A stretch of DNA of 32,447 nucleotides, taken from Actinomycetota bacterium (lineage in GTDB: Bacteria > Actinomycetota > JAHEXW01). The stretch covers positions 1-32,447 of the forward strand of contig JANXYU010000006.1 of assembly GCA_025355855.1 (NCBI GenBank), read 5' to 3'. A model generated the notes under the pieces. The model was given only the letters and a program-made list of their open reading frames with translations, had not been told where the DNA came from and ran no database searches. Below, in pieces: positions 1 to 7,919 of this stretch. How positions within the stretch are numbered: the stretch's first letter is position 1; every line of letters begins with the position of its first letter. The translations under genes and the position numbers were made by a program.

Positions 1-661
1 TTAACCACTTGCCGGGCCCGTGCCCTTCGCTTTGCCAAGCCAATCGCCATTCGGCCGTGCCCGCGGCCTCGGCTGTTTGCTCGACCGTGGCACGAACTTG
101 ATCGGCGTACGGATCCCCGGAGTCGATCAAGTCCTGCGGCACGCTGTGGGCGGTAAATAGCACGGGCGCATCCGGCGCCTCTATTTGCGCGCTTATCAAG
201 GCGTCGGCGAGACCGGCTATTAATTGAGATTCTTCGTTCCAGGCTTCTATCCGCGCTACCGGCGCTTTATTGCCGCGCGTCGTCAAGGATTCTTCCGCCG
301 CTTTTAGGTATTCGCCAGAGCTCACGCCGCAGAAATATGGTGTCAGGCACACAAGAATTATGCGGTCGGGTTGGTCCGCTAAAGCGGCCGCGACAGCGCC
401 ATCCACGCTTGGCTCCCAAAACCTCATGCCTAGGTATACCTTTATATCTTGATTAACATGCTTGAGGCTCTTTTCTAAAAGAATAGATTGGGCGCGGGCC
501 GTCGCGCAAAAAGGAGAAACACCGCCGATCAAGGTGTATTTAGCGACGCTTGCCGCGAGCCTGTCAGGAGAGACCCGCCGACCGGCTACGCGTTCGACAA
601 AGGGTCCGACATCCGCCAGTTTTTCGGGACTTCCGAAGCCAATAAGTATGACCGCAATCAT
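1..661 (-). CDS. hemH: Ferrochelatase (HemH/CpfC), 3' end cut by window edge
   Basis: This gene inserts Fe2+ into a porphyrin at the end of haem synthesis. Reading from an ATG at 661 the frame stays open to base 1, giving 220 codons with no stop, so the C-terminal third lies outside the window. The protein begins MIAVILIGFGSP, as ferrochelatases do, and has the early YTLIGGVSPF segment and the catalytic-site FTAHSVPQ motif with His near residue 172. It starts 33 bases after the hemE stop on the same strand, so the two are probably co-transcribed. The substrate could be protoporphyrin IX or, as in many Gram-positive bacteria, coproporphyrin III; the visible part does not decide this. Confidence 0.9.
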   Translation of the reverse strand, partial: MIAVILIGFGSPEKLADVGPFVERVAGRRVSPDRLAASVAKYTLIGGVSPFCATARAQSILLEKSLKHVNQDIKVYLGMRFWEPSVDGAVAAALADQPDRIILVCLTPYFCGVSSGEYLKAAEESLTTRGNKAPVARIEAWNEESQLIAGLADALISAQIEAPDAPVLFTAHSVPQDLIDSGDPYADQVRATVEQTAEAAGTAEWRLAWQSEGHGPGKWL

Positions 662-694
662 ATAATACCTTTTTGTAATATTGTAGGCGTATAA

Positions 695-1735
695 CTACTT
701 GGTGCTCATTCGGTGAACGCAGTCGACAAAGAATTTCGCGTTCTCCACCGGCGTTTCCGGCAGTATTCCGTGACCCAGGTTAAAGATGTGGCCCGGCGTT
801 CCCGCCGCCCTCTCCAGGATGTCGGTAACGCGTTTCTCGATCTCGTCTTGTCCGCCCAAAAGAACGATCGGGTCAAGGTTTCCTTGAATCCCCTTAGACG
901 GACCGATCACCGTCCAGGCGTCGTCGAGATCGACGCGCCAATCCACGCCGATTACGTCGCCCCCGGCCGCGGCGACATCAAAAAGGAAATTGCCGGCGCC
1001 ATTGGCAAAATGAATAACCGGAACGCCCAGGCCGGATAGAGCGTCAAGAACCTTCTTGCTATATGGAGCGACGCGGGTCCGATAGTCGTAGGGGCTAACG
1101 CTCGAAGCCCAGGACTCAAACATCTGAATCGCTTGCGCGCCCGCTTCCACCTGCGCTTTCAGATAAACAATGACGACGTCGGCGAGAAGGTTCAGGAGCC
1201 GGTCGTAGAGCGCCGGTTCCTTGTACATCATAGTCTTGATGTGGGTGTAATTGCGTGACCCGCCGCCTTCGACAATATAGCTTGCCAGGGTATATGGCGC
1301 GCCCGAAAAGCCTATAAGAGGAACCCGGCCGGCCAATTCGCCGCGCAAGATGCGGATGGCGTCATAAACAAAACCGACTTCCTCGGGGTCGATTACGTGT
1401 AGATTGCCGAGGTCGGCCTCAGTACGGATGGGTTTGTCAATCACCGGTCCGCGGCCCTCGGTGAACTCGATGCCAACACCCATTGCTTCGACTGGCACCA
1501 AAATGTCGGAAAACAAGATCGCGGCGTCAACGCCGATGCCGTTGACAGGCTGCAGTGTTACCTCGACGGCCAACTCCGGTGTCTTGCACATCTCCCAGAA
1601 TGAATGCTTGGCGCGCAAAGCGCGATAGGCTGGCATGTAGCGGCCGGCCTGTCGCATGATCCAAACCGGCACCGTGGGGACCGGTTGGCGGCGGCAGGCT
1701 AGCAAAAATAAGGAATCTGACATATCAGCCAACAT
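695..1735 (-). CDS. hemE: Uroporphyrinogen III decarboxylase
   Basis: The enzyme decarboxylates the four acetate side chains of uroporphyrinogen III to give coproporphyrinogen III in the cytoplasm. The 346-residue product has the usual family length and both signatures: WIMRQAGRYMPAYR near the N-terminus and GFSGAPYTLASYIVEGG around residue 140-160, plus a conserved FSDI(L) stretch near residue 80. The ATG at 1735 is favoured because a GGAGGT ribosome binding site lies 8 bases upstream; a second Met four codons in would also be possible. It is followed by hemH. The start region is divergent from the pilin-like gene. Confidence 0.97.
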   Translation of the reverse strand: MLADMSDSLFLLACRRQPVPTVPVWIMRQAGRYMPAYRALRAKHSFWEMCKTPELAVEVTLQPVNGIGVDAAILFSDILVPVEAMGVGIEFTEGRGPVIDKPIRTEADLGNLHVIDPEEVGFVYDAIRILRGELAGRVPLIGFSGAPYTLASYIVEGGGSRNYTHIKTMMYKEPALYDRLLNLLADVVIVYLKAQVEAGAQAIQMFESWASSVSPYDYRTRVAPYSKKVLDALSGLGVPVIHFANGAGNFLFDVAAAGGDVIGVDWRVDLDDAWTVIGPSKGIQGNLDPIVLLGGQDEIEKRVTDILERAAGTPGHIFNLGHGILPETPVENAKFFVDCVHRMSTK

Positions 1736-1781
1736 AGGGCTTTACCTCCGATATTCGCGTGAGTTTTCGTAGCGGATTAAC

Positions 1782-1812
1782 TTGTAGATTTTATCACATT
1801 TTTTGCTATGAT
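1782..1812 (+). promoter_or_regulatory. Possible promoter for the pilin-like gene; leaderless arrangement
   Basis: A TTGTAG element at 1782-1787 and a good -10 element TATGAT at 1807-1812 are separated by 19 bases. Transcription starting 6-8 bases after the -10 would begin at or next to the GTG at 1819. No ribosome binding site precedes that GTG, so the mRNA may be leaderless. Inferred from sequence only. Confidence 0.4.
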
Positions 1813-1818
1813 GGCTTT

Positions 1819-2211
1819 GTGAACATACGAAACGAGGACGGCTATACCCTACTAGAGCTGATGGTGGTTATTCTTATCGTCGGGATTTTGGTTTCATTGG
1901 CGATGGTCACCTACGCGGGCGTCCAAAACAGCGGATACGATACCGAAGCGAAAGCGAACCTGCATAACGGGGTCACGGCCGCCAAAGCCTATTTTACGAC
2001 CAACGAGTCGTCATTCGCGGGATTGGACGCGGCCACGATGGCGCTCGAGGTACCGGGAATCAACTTTCGGAACGGCGACAACCCGGCCGACACCGACACG
2101 GTTTACCTTTCCGGCGTTTCCGCTTCCGGGTACACCTTGCGAGTCTTAAGCCAGAGCGGGACTGTTTATACCGCGATCGGCAACAATTTATCCGTTACTA
2201 CCAGCGATTGA
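1819..2211 (+). CDS. Type IV pilin-like protein (prepilin N-methylation signal)
   Basis: A 130-residue protein with a class III prepilin signal: a short charged leader (VNIRNED), Gly at -1, then YTLLELMVVILIVGILVSLAMV, with the conserved Glu at +5 of the mature chain and a ~20-residue hydrophobic helix. The rest is a small soluble domain rich in Gly, Ser, Thr and Asp. It would be cut by a PilD-type peptidase and assembled into a pilus or pseudopilus. The frame opens at a GTG at 1759, but the GTG at 1819 gives a normal 8-residue leader and lies directly after a -10 element. No assembly ATPase, platform protein or peptidase is present in this window. A minor pilin or type II secretion pseudopilin is equally possible. 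Confidence 0.8.
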   Translation: MNIRNEDGYTLLELMVVILIVGILVSLAMVTYAGVQNSGYDTEAKANLHNGVTAAKAYFTTNESSFAGLDAATMALEVPGINFRNGDNPADTDTVYLSGVSASGYTLRVLSQSGTVYTAIGNNLSVTTSD

Positions 2212-2229
2212 TCGTCTAGCTTCTATGCT

Positions 2230-3189
2230 CTAGATCCAGTCACGTTTGCGGAACCAAACCACCATCGCCACCGCAATAACGGCAAACGAAGCCATGACTA
2301 TCCAGAACCCTAATAAGGTTTCCTTGCCCGGCCACGCGAAATTCATCCCGAAAATCCCCGTTATAAAAGTCAGAGGCATCATAATGGTCGCGATAATTGT
2401 CAGCTGTTTCATTATTGAGTTTAGATTATTGGAGATTGTGGCTTGATATATTTGCATCGCTCCGCTCGTCACGTCACGCAAGGTATCGATCAAGTCGATG
2501 ACGCGGACCATGTGGTCGTAGAGATCCTCAAAATACGGACGACTTTCCTTCTCTAAGTACGGCACAGTCCGGCGAAGCAGCGAGTTTACTACCTCTCGTT
2601 CCGGTGCCGTGACTTTACGCAGCTGCAGCATCTCGCGCTTCATCTTGAAGATATTTTTGACATCTGACGGCTTTGGCTTGTCAAACATCACGTCCTCAAT
2701 TTGATCGACCCGATTTGACAACGCGTCAACAGCCAAGAAATAGTCGTCGACAGCGGCATCCAAGATGTTATAGAGAAGAATGCCCAAACCTTGACCCATG
2801 ACATCCGCCTGGGATTGGGCGTCTTGCCAAACTTGTTCTAACGCCGACGCAGGCTTGCTGTGAACGGTAACCAGGAAGCCCTGCCCGAATAGGCAAGTAA
2901 AGCGAATCGGCGCGCCCTCGCCTTTCTTGCCCAGGCTGTACCAGTTCAAAAAGCTTACCTTGGCTTCGCTAACCAATTTTGGAAGTGACCGCTCCGCGGT
3001 AAGCTCGCGTACCATAATTGGTGAAAGCTTAAATGTATCGGTAAGATACGCAAGGTCGTCGTCGGTCAGGACGGTCATGTCCAACCACACTAGGTGGCCG
3101 GCGGTGATCTCATTGGCTGCGCTTGGACGGTCGATTACCACAGCCGCGCCTTGCTTCTTGGAATTATAGCTAACGGTTCGGCTGGCCAT
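2230..3189 (-). CDS. corA: CorA-family Mg2+/Co2+ channel
   Basis: A 319-residue CorA-type divalent cation channel. It has a long soluble N-terminal domain and two C-terminal membrane helices (roughly residues 255-280 and 290-312). The signature GMN tripeptide sits in FITGIFGMNFAWPG at the end of the first helix, and the C-terminus is the usual basic tail (WFRKRDWI). The ATG at 3189 has a strong GGGAGGAG ribosome binding site 4 bases upstream. The gene ends 18 bases after the convergent pilin-like gene and is divergent from the glycosyltransferase gene. No riboswitch-like leader is apparent in the short 95-base upstream gap. Confidence 0.95.
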   Translation of the reverse strand: MASRTVSYNSKKQGAAVVIDRPSAANEITAGHLVWLDMTVLTDDDLAYLTDTFKLSPIMVRELTAERSLPKLVSEAKVSFLNWYSLGKKGEGAPIRFTCLFGQGFLVTVHSKPASALEQVWQDAQSQADVMGQGLGILLYNILDAAVDDYFLAVDALSNRVDQIEDVMFDKPKPSDVKNIFKMKREMLQLRKVTAPEREVVNSLLRRTVPYLEKESRPYFEDLYDHMVRVIDLIDTLRDVTSGAMQIYQATISNNLNSIMKQLTIIATIMMPLTFITGIFGMNFAWPGKETLLGFWIVMASFAVIAVAMVVWFRKRDWI

Positions 3190-3284
3190 GTGCTCCTCCC
3201 GTCTTCGCGCTCAAGACTTCTGTCTCCTGGCATTGAGTATAGCCGATTGCCTGTCGCTTAGCCCATACTTTAGACTGGTAACCT

Positions 3285-4625
3285 ATGGACAAGAAAAAGT
3301 ATTTTCGCTGGACATTGACCGCGCTGGGCGCCGCTTCCGCTGTTTTGTACGCGGCAGCGCTAAGATTACCTGACTGGCGGGCCGATACCCCTACCTTTTT
3401 GCTCATCTTCGCGGCTCTATACTTTTTTGCATTAGCGGCCTGGCTAGTGGCCAGACGCGCGCATGACGACCGTCGCGTCGCTGCGATCATTATAGTAGCC
3501 GCTACTATATTCCGCCTGCTGATCTGCGTATCGCCGCCCACCTTATCTGATGATATCTTTCGGTATGTCTATGACGGGCGTCTTCAGTTGGCCGGCATCA
3601 GTCCGTACACCTATGCTCCTAATAATCCCCACCTGTCCAAGGTCCGTGACTCGGCGGGTTACGCGAACATGGGCGACAATCGCAACACGCTGGCTGTTTA
3701 CCAGCCGGTGTCACAAGTGTTATTCGCGGCCGCGGCAGCCGCTGGCGGTGACCAAGCCGTTTACGTTATCAAGGGAGCTTTGGTTCTATTCGACTTAGGC
3801 ACCGTTCTTCTGATCTTAGGCATCCTGCGACAACTGAGACGACCGCCTGGGCTGGCGATACTCTACGCCTGGAGTCCGTTAGTCGTTTTCGAGATCGCCG
3901 GCAGCGGACACATCGACGGCCTGGCCATCTTCTTCGGGATTGCGGGGGTCTATGTGATTCTGAGAGGGCGACGGCTTACCGGCGGCGCGCTGGCCGGGCT
4001 GGCGGTCGCGACAAAACTATTACCGGCCTCGCTCATTCCCGCACTTAACCGCCGACCCTGGGATTGGCGACCGGCCTTGACGGCGGTCGGCGCTATCTTC
4101 GTCACCTACGCGCCTTACCTAGTATGGGGCGGTTCGCCTCTGCCCTTCAACAATGCGAGCGGCGGCTTGGCATTCAATCAAGGTCTAAAAACCGCACTGA
4201 TCTGGCTTGTTGGCGGTCCGGGTCGCGCGGCTGACAATGTTTTCGCGGTTCTTAGCGGCGGGCTATTGCTGGGCGCCGGGATTTATTTTTGGAGCCGCCG
4301 TAAGAGCGCTGCGGGCGTCGTTCGAGCCGCTTTCTGGCTGACGGGCTTGCTGATAATCCTACTGCCTTATACTGTTCCCTGGTATTTGGTATTGTGGCTG
4401 CCGTTCGTCGCCTTGGAAGAGTCGGCTGCGGGAGTCTATTTGGCGGGAGCCGTCATGCTGTCCTACTTGTTCTACACCGTCCAGCCGTGGGGGCTGGCCG
4501 GCTGGGTCCAACCTTTGGAATTCATCCCGTTCTTCATATTGTTGGTGTGGGACTACCGGCGACTGTCTCCCGGCCGGCTAGACCTCGAGACGTCCGTCAA
4601 CAATGCTGAACTTGATCCGGCGTAG
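3285..4625 (+). CDS. Integral membrane GT-C glycosyltransferase (GT87/DUF2029-like)
   Basis: A 446-residue protein with about ten hydrophobic helices, matching polyprenol-phosphate-sugar-dependent GT-C enzymes of the mannosyltransferase type. After helices 1-3 comes an extracytoplasmic loop with a catalytic-type acidic pair in SDDIFRYVYDGRLQLAGISP, followed by a conserved YQPVSQ and later AWSPLVVFEIAGSGHIDG, typical of the family. It probably transfers a sugar to a lipid or cell-envelope glycan outside the membrane; donor and acceptor cannot be told. The ATG at 3285 has no clear ribosome binding site. Its last 48 bases overlap the convergent Rieske gene. Confidence 0.8.
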   Translation: MDKKKYFRWTLTALGAASAVLYAAALRLPDWRADTPTFLLIFAALYFFALAAWLVARRAHDDRRVAAIIIVAATIFRLLICVSPPTLSDDIFRYVYDGRLQLAGISPYTYAPNNPHLSKVRDSAGYANMGDNRNTLAVYQPVSQVLFAAAAAAGGDQAVYVIKGALVLFDLGTVLLILGILRQLRRPPGLAILYAWSPLVVFEIAGSGHIDGLAIFFGIAGVYVILRGRRLTGGALAGLAVATKLLPASLIPALNRRPWDWRPALTAVGAIFVTYAPYLVWGGSPLPFNNASGGLAFNQGLKTALIWLVGGPGRAADNVFAVLSGGLLLGAGIYFWSRRKSAAGVVRAAFWLTGLLIILLPYTVPWYLVLWLPFVALEESAAGVYLAGAVMLSYLFYTVQPWGLAGWVQPLEFIPFFILLVWDYRRLSPGRLDLETSVNNAELDPA

Positions 4626-4853
4626 CGGCGCTTCGGCTGGACCGACCATGACACTGCCGTCGTTATGATACCGGGAACCATGACACGGACAGTCCCAGGT
4701 TGCCGCGCTCGCATTCCATTCCGTCTGGCAACCCATGTGAGTGCAGGTATTGTCCATGACTATCAAACTGCCGCCGTCGTTATATACGGCCACATTTTTT
4801 GACCCCGCGACGCCGGTTCTACCTTGCCCCGCGGCTAAATTCGAGATATCCAA
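4578..4853 (-). CDS. Small Rieske [2Fe-2S] protein
   Basis: A 91-residue stand-alone Rieske domain. The two cluster-binding boxes are complete: C-T-H-M-G-C at 37-42 and C-P-C-H-G-S at 55-60, so the ligands are Cys37, His39, Cys55 and His58, with the Cys42-Cys57 pair expected to form the disulfide of high-potential Rieske proteins. The second box followed by SRYHNDGSVMVGPA resembles the C-terminal Rieske domains fused to FAD oxidoreductases. It starts at a TTG, with a GGAGGA ribosome binding site 7 bases upstream lying inside the preceding FAD gene; the two genes overlap by 35 bases and are probably translationally coupled. No signal peptide or membrane anchor is visible, so it is probably cytoplasmic. 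Confidence 0.9.
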   Translation of the reverse strand: MDISNLAAGQGRTGVAGSKNVAVYNDGGSLIVMDNTCTHMGCQTEWNASAATWDCPCHGSRYHNDGSVMVGPAEAPLRRIKFSIVDGRLEV

Positions 4854-5343
4854 ATCCGTATCCTCCGTCCGCGGCGATGCCGGGAATCATGCGCGGTTTT
4901 GAACCCGTTGCCAACACTATGTTGCGGCCCTGCAGCAAAATCTCCGTCCCCGCCATAATATCCCTGACAGTGACCACGCCAAACTCGCGTATTGCGCCTA
5001 AACCCTGAAAATAGTCGACCTTGTTTTCATTGACGAGGGCTCTCAAGTCTGCGGCCAGACGCTCGACGATCGCGTCTTTCCTGTCCACAATGGCCGGGAG
5101 CGAAGTCTTGGGCCGGCCGACCGATAGACCAAACTGGTCCGCTGTTTGAACGGTTGCTACAGTTCGGGCGCAGGCCTCCAGCGCTTTGTAGGGCACGCAG
5201 CCCCCATACGGGCAGACCCCGCCGAGCTTGAAAACTTCAACCAAGGCTACCTTTAGGCCCAGTTGCGCAGCCCGGAACGCGGCCGAATAGCCGCCTGGAC
5301 CGCCGCCTATTATCACAGCGTCATAAACGATATCCGTCGGCAA
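4819..5343 (-). CDS. Truncated FAD-dependent disulfide reductase (N-terminal FAD half only)
   Basis: The 174-residue product matches only the first part of dihydrolipoamide dehydrogenase/mercuric reductase-type enzymes. It has the dinucleotide-binding DAVIIGGGPGGYSAA near the N-terminus, the redox-active CX4C in GGVCPYGGCVPYKAL, and the ATGSKP motif near its end. It then stops, so the NAD(P)H-binding, central and dimerisation domains (normally ~300 more residues) are missing. The frame is open from 5418, but a TTG at 5343 with AAAGGAG 5 bases upstream is the natural start and clears the upstream stop by 10 bases. It overlaps the Rieske gene, which may supply a replacement electron-transfer partner. 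It could be a decayed gene or a genuine small flavoprotein. Confidence 0.75.
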   Translation of the reverse strand: MPTDIVYDAVIIGGGPGGYSAAFRAAQLGLKVALVEVFKLGGVCPYGGCVPYKALEACARTVATVQTADQFGLSVGRPKTSLPAIVDRKDAIVERLAADLRALVNENKVDYFQGLGAIREFGVVTVRDIMAGTEILLQGRNIVLATGSKPRMIPGIAADGGYGFGYLEFSRGAR

Positions 5344-5353
5344 TCGAACTCCT

Positions 5354-6565
5354 TTAGAGTCGGCTGACACGGTAGACGGCGCCCGCTTTGTCATCTGAAA
5401 TGTACAGCGCGCCATCACCGCCCTGCACGATCGCGACCGGTCGGCCGACCGCTCCGCCCGCCGTCAGCCAGCCTGTTATGAAATCCTGGGGGGCGGCCGG
5501 TGTTTCGGCTGTGGCGCCGGCCATAACAAACCGAATGACTTTATAGCCCGTCGGAACGCTTCGGTTCCAGGAACCGTGCAGGGTAACGAATAGATTGTTG
5601 GCATACCCCGGACCGAACCCGTTACCGGTATAAAACATAAGGCCAAGGGGCGCAGAATGGGCTTGGATCTGGATTACGGGTGGCAGTGACGCAAAGGCGC
5701 GAGCGGCGTCCCCGTACGCCGGGTCAGCGACCTTATCGCCGTAAGCATAAGGCCAGCCGTAATTTCCGCCGTTTTGGATAATGTTGATTTCGTCTGGAGG
5801 GAGATCGTCGCCCAAATTGTCCCTGCCGTTGTCGGCGCCCCATAATTGGCCGGTCACCGGGTGCCAAGTAAGTCCGACGCTGTTGCGCAAGCCATTGGCG
5901 AAAACAACCATGTTGGAGCCATCGTCGTTGAACCGCAGCACCGCCGCCCGACGCGGGTCGCTCTCAACGTCGAGGTTACTCGAAGAGCCAACCGAGACGT
6001 ACATTTTTCCATCGGCCCCAAACGTCACTGTCCTGGTGAAATGCTCGCCGCCTGCCGGCAGATCGGCCAGCCTCTCCGCCGCCCCCACAGCCGGAGGGCC
6101 GGTAGGATTCGGCGCGTATACATATCGGCTGATCTTATCTGTCTCGGCCACATACAGGTAGCCACGATGAAAGGCGAGACCGGACGGCTGATTTAGTCCC
6201 GTCAACAGAACATGTACACCGTCAGATTGACCATTCCCGTCGCGGTCCGGCAACGAGGCGACCTGGCCGTCGCCGGTAAGTGTGACTGTTAAGACGCCTC
6301 CGGGATCGAAAGCAAGTTGCCGCGCGTTTCCGATATTCGACGCGTAAGTCTGAATTCTAAAGCCGTCGGGCAAGATCAATGGCAAACCGGTTTCGTTGAC
6401 AGCGGGCTTCACGGAGCGCGGCGGCGATTTCTTAGGAACCGCTTGCAGAACGACCGGCGCCAAGGCAGGTCTAAGTCCAGGCCAGACCCGAAAATAGAAA
6501 TACGCTGCTGCCGCCAACAACACGACCGCGACAGCTATTGACCCGACTAATAGTGACCGGCGCAT
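5354..6565 (-). CDS. Membrane-anchored PQQ-type glucose/sorbosone dehydrogenase-like beta-propeller
   Basis: A 403-residue protein with one N-terminal membrane helix (about 8-26) followed by an extracytoplasmic six-bladed propeller of the soluble glucose dehydrogenase/sorbosone dehydrogenase family. Family features are visible: LPDGFRIQTYASNIGNARQLAF, GLNQPSGLAFHRGYLYVAET, the GLRNSVGLTWHPVTGQLWGADNG segment, INIIQNGGNYGWPY and VTLHGSWNRS. Such proteins oxidise sugars with PQQ and calcium, but many members are of unknown activity and no PQQ synthesis genes are present here. The ATG at 6565 has an AAGGAGG site 8 bases upstream. It sits 13 bases after the radical SAM gene and 10 before the FAD gene, in one operon. 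Confidence 0.85.
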   Translation of the reverse strand: MRRSLLVGSIAVAVVLLAAAAYFYFRVWPGLRPALAPVVLQAVPKKSPPRSVKPAVNETGLPLILPDGFRIQTYASNIGNARQLAFDPGGVLTVTLTGDGQVASLPDRDGNGQSDGVHVLLTGLNQPSGLAFHRGYLYVAETDKISRYVYAPNPTGPPAVGAAERLADLPAGGEHFTRTVTFGADGKMYVSVGSSSNLDVESDPRRAAVLRFNDDGSNMVVFANGLRNSVGLTWHPVTGQLWGADNGRDNLGDDLPPDEINIIQNGGNYGWPYAYGDKVADPAYGDAARAFASLPPVIQIQAHSAPLGLMFYTGNGFGPGYANNLFVTLHGSWNRSVPTGYKVIRFVMAGATAETPAAPQDFITGWLTAGGAVGRPVAIVQGGDGALYISDDKAGAVYRVSRL

Positions 6566-6578
6566 CTCGCAAGCCTCC

Positions 6579-7919
6579 TTAGCGTATTAGCTTCAGTAAA
6601 CCGTCCGAGAGACGTCGAACCGACGGCTCGAGACGCGCGAACCGGTTGGAACTAAGCAATCCGTGCTGGCTTAGGCCCTTACCCATGGCCAACTTTAACT
6701 TGACGATGGAAAAGTCACCTTTGTATAGCAGTGAATGACTCCGCGGCGACGTCCAAGCGCCAGCCAGCAGCCGATCCTTTACCTTGTCGTACAGGTCCGT
6801 GCCAGGTAACGGATAGGGCACTGTATAGGACAAATAGTCGAGCGGTAATCTTGATGACACATTGACCGTTCTGGTAAGCGACTCATTCGTTTCACCTGGA
6901 TATCCTAGGATGAAAAACGCGCCCGTTTTAAGACCATGCCGGCCGGCCAGTTCTATGGCCGCTTTGCCTTCGGCGAACGTTGCCTGCTTCTTCATTGTTC
7001 GCAGAATCCTGTCGTCTCCGGATTCCAGTCCGAAAAACAAGCGGGCACAACCCGCGTCTCGCATGGCGTCCAGGACCTCTCCATTGACACCGTCAACCCG
7101 ACTTAAGCATTCCCATGAAAGATTTAGTCCCCGATCGATCATGCCCTGGCAGATAGCGATGGTCCGTTTGTCGTCGATAGTGAAACAGTCGTCTCCCATC
7201 CACACCCGATCATACCCGCGGCGAGCAATCTCTTCCAACTCGTCAAGGACGTTCTCCGCCGAGCGCTTCTTGACGGCGCTGCCGAAAACCGGCTTACTAC
7301 AAAAACCACATGTATATGGGCATCCCCGAGTGGTCATCATGGAGGTCACAGTATATCCATATTCCCTTTTCCAGTATTTCTTATAGCCCTCGTCGTCGAA
7401 CAAGTCGCGCGCGGGAAACGCGAGCCCGTCTAGATTGTCAATTCGTTTCCGGCGTGCCGTTTTCTTTATATCGCCGCCGGCGCCGTAAGCGATCCCGCTG
7501 ACTTTTAGCGGGTCGCCCTCGCCTCTTATTACAGCCTTGGCCAGCTCCACAATAGTCTGCTCCCCTTCACCGATGGCGGCCAAATCAAAGACGCCCAGGA
7601 ATTTGCCCGGGTCAGCGGACGGATAAGGGCCGCCAGTGATCATCAGGTCACAGTCCTCGCGCAGTTCTCGTCCTAACGACAGAGCTGTCTGCTCCATTGT
7701 CATCATGCAATAGAATCCGAGAATCGTTGGTCTTAGTTCACGAATCCGCGTCAAGACCGCGCGCCGCGTGGTGTAGCTACCATCGACGATAGCGACCGAG
7801 AAGCCTTCCTTACGCAGTGCGGCAGCCAGGTACCCTAGACCGAGAGGCGGATATTTGAATATCGACCGGTCTTTTGACTCTTTGAAGAAGTACGGATAAA
7901 CCAAGACAACGTCGGTCAT
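6579..7919 (-). CDS. B12-binding domain radical SAM protein
   Basis: A 446-residue class B-type radical SAM protein. Residues ~1-140 form a cobalamin-binding Rossmann-like domain (PPLGLGYLAAALRKEG, ITGGPYPS, IGEGEQTI). The radical SAM core starts at TTRGCPYTCGFC, giving the [4Fe-4S]/SAM motif CX3CX2C at Cys200, Cys204 and Cys207, followed by conserved segments ending in FFGLESGDDRIL and FFILGYPGET. No DXHXXG motif is seen, as in many members that bind B12 base-off. Such enzymes methylate or rearrange unactivated carbons of lipids, cofactors or natural products; the substrate cannot be inferred. Its start overlaps the upstream gene by four bases (ATGA). Confidence 0.92.
   Translation of the reverse strand: MTDVVLVYPYFFKESKDRSIFKYPPLGLGYLAAALRKEGFSVAIVDGSYTTRRAVLTRIRELRPTILGFYCMMTMEQTALSLGRELREDCDLMITGGPYPSADPGKFLGVFDLAAIGEGEQTIVELAKAVIRGEGDPLKVSGIAYGAGGDIKKTARRKRIDNLDGLAFPARDLFDDEGYKKYWKREYGYTVTSMMTTRGCPYTCGFCSKPVFGSAVKKRSAENVLDELEEIARRGYDRVWMGDDCFTIDDKRTIAICQGMIDRGLNLSWECLSRVDGVNGEVLDAMRDAGCARLFFGLESGDDRILRTMKKQATFAEGKAAIELAGRHGLKTGAFFILGYPGETNESLTRTVNVSSRLPLDYLSYTVPYPLPGTDLYDKVKDRLLAGAWTSPRSHSLLYKGDFSIVKLKLAMGKGLSQHGLLSSNRFARLEPSVRRLSDGLLKLIR

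Noticed and set aside
1811-1822. Tiny ORF ATG-GCT-TTG-TGA overlapping the pilin start
   Set aside because: Three codons inside the presumed promoter/start region; most likely chance.
3170-3541. 123-codon minus-strand frame opposite the glycosyltransferase start
   Set aside because: It overlaps the corA start and glycosyltransferase N-terminus, is low in hydrophobic order and has no ribosome binding site or family features.
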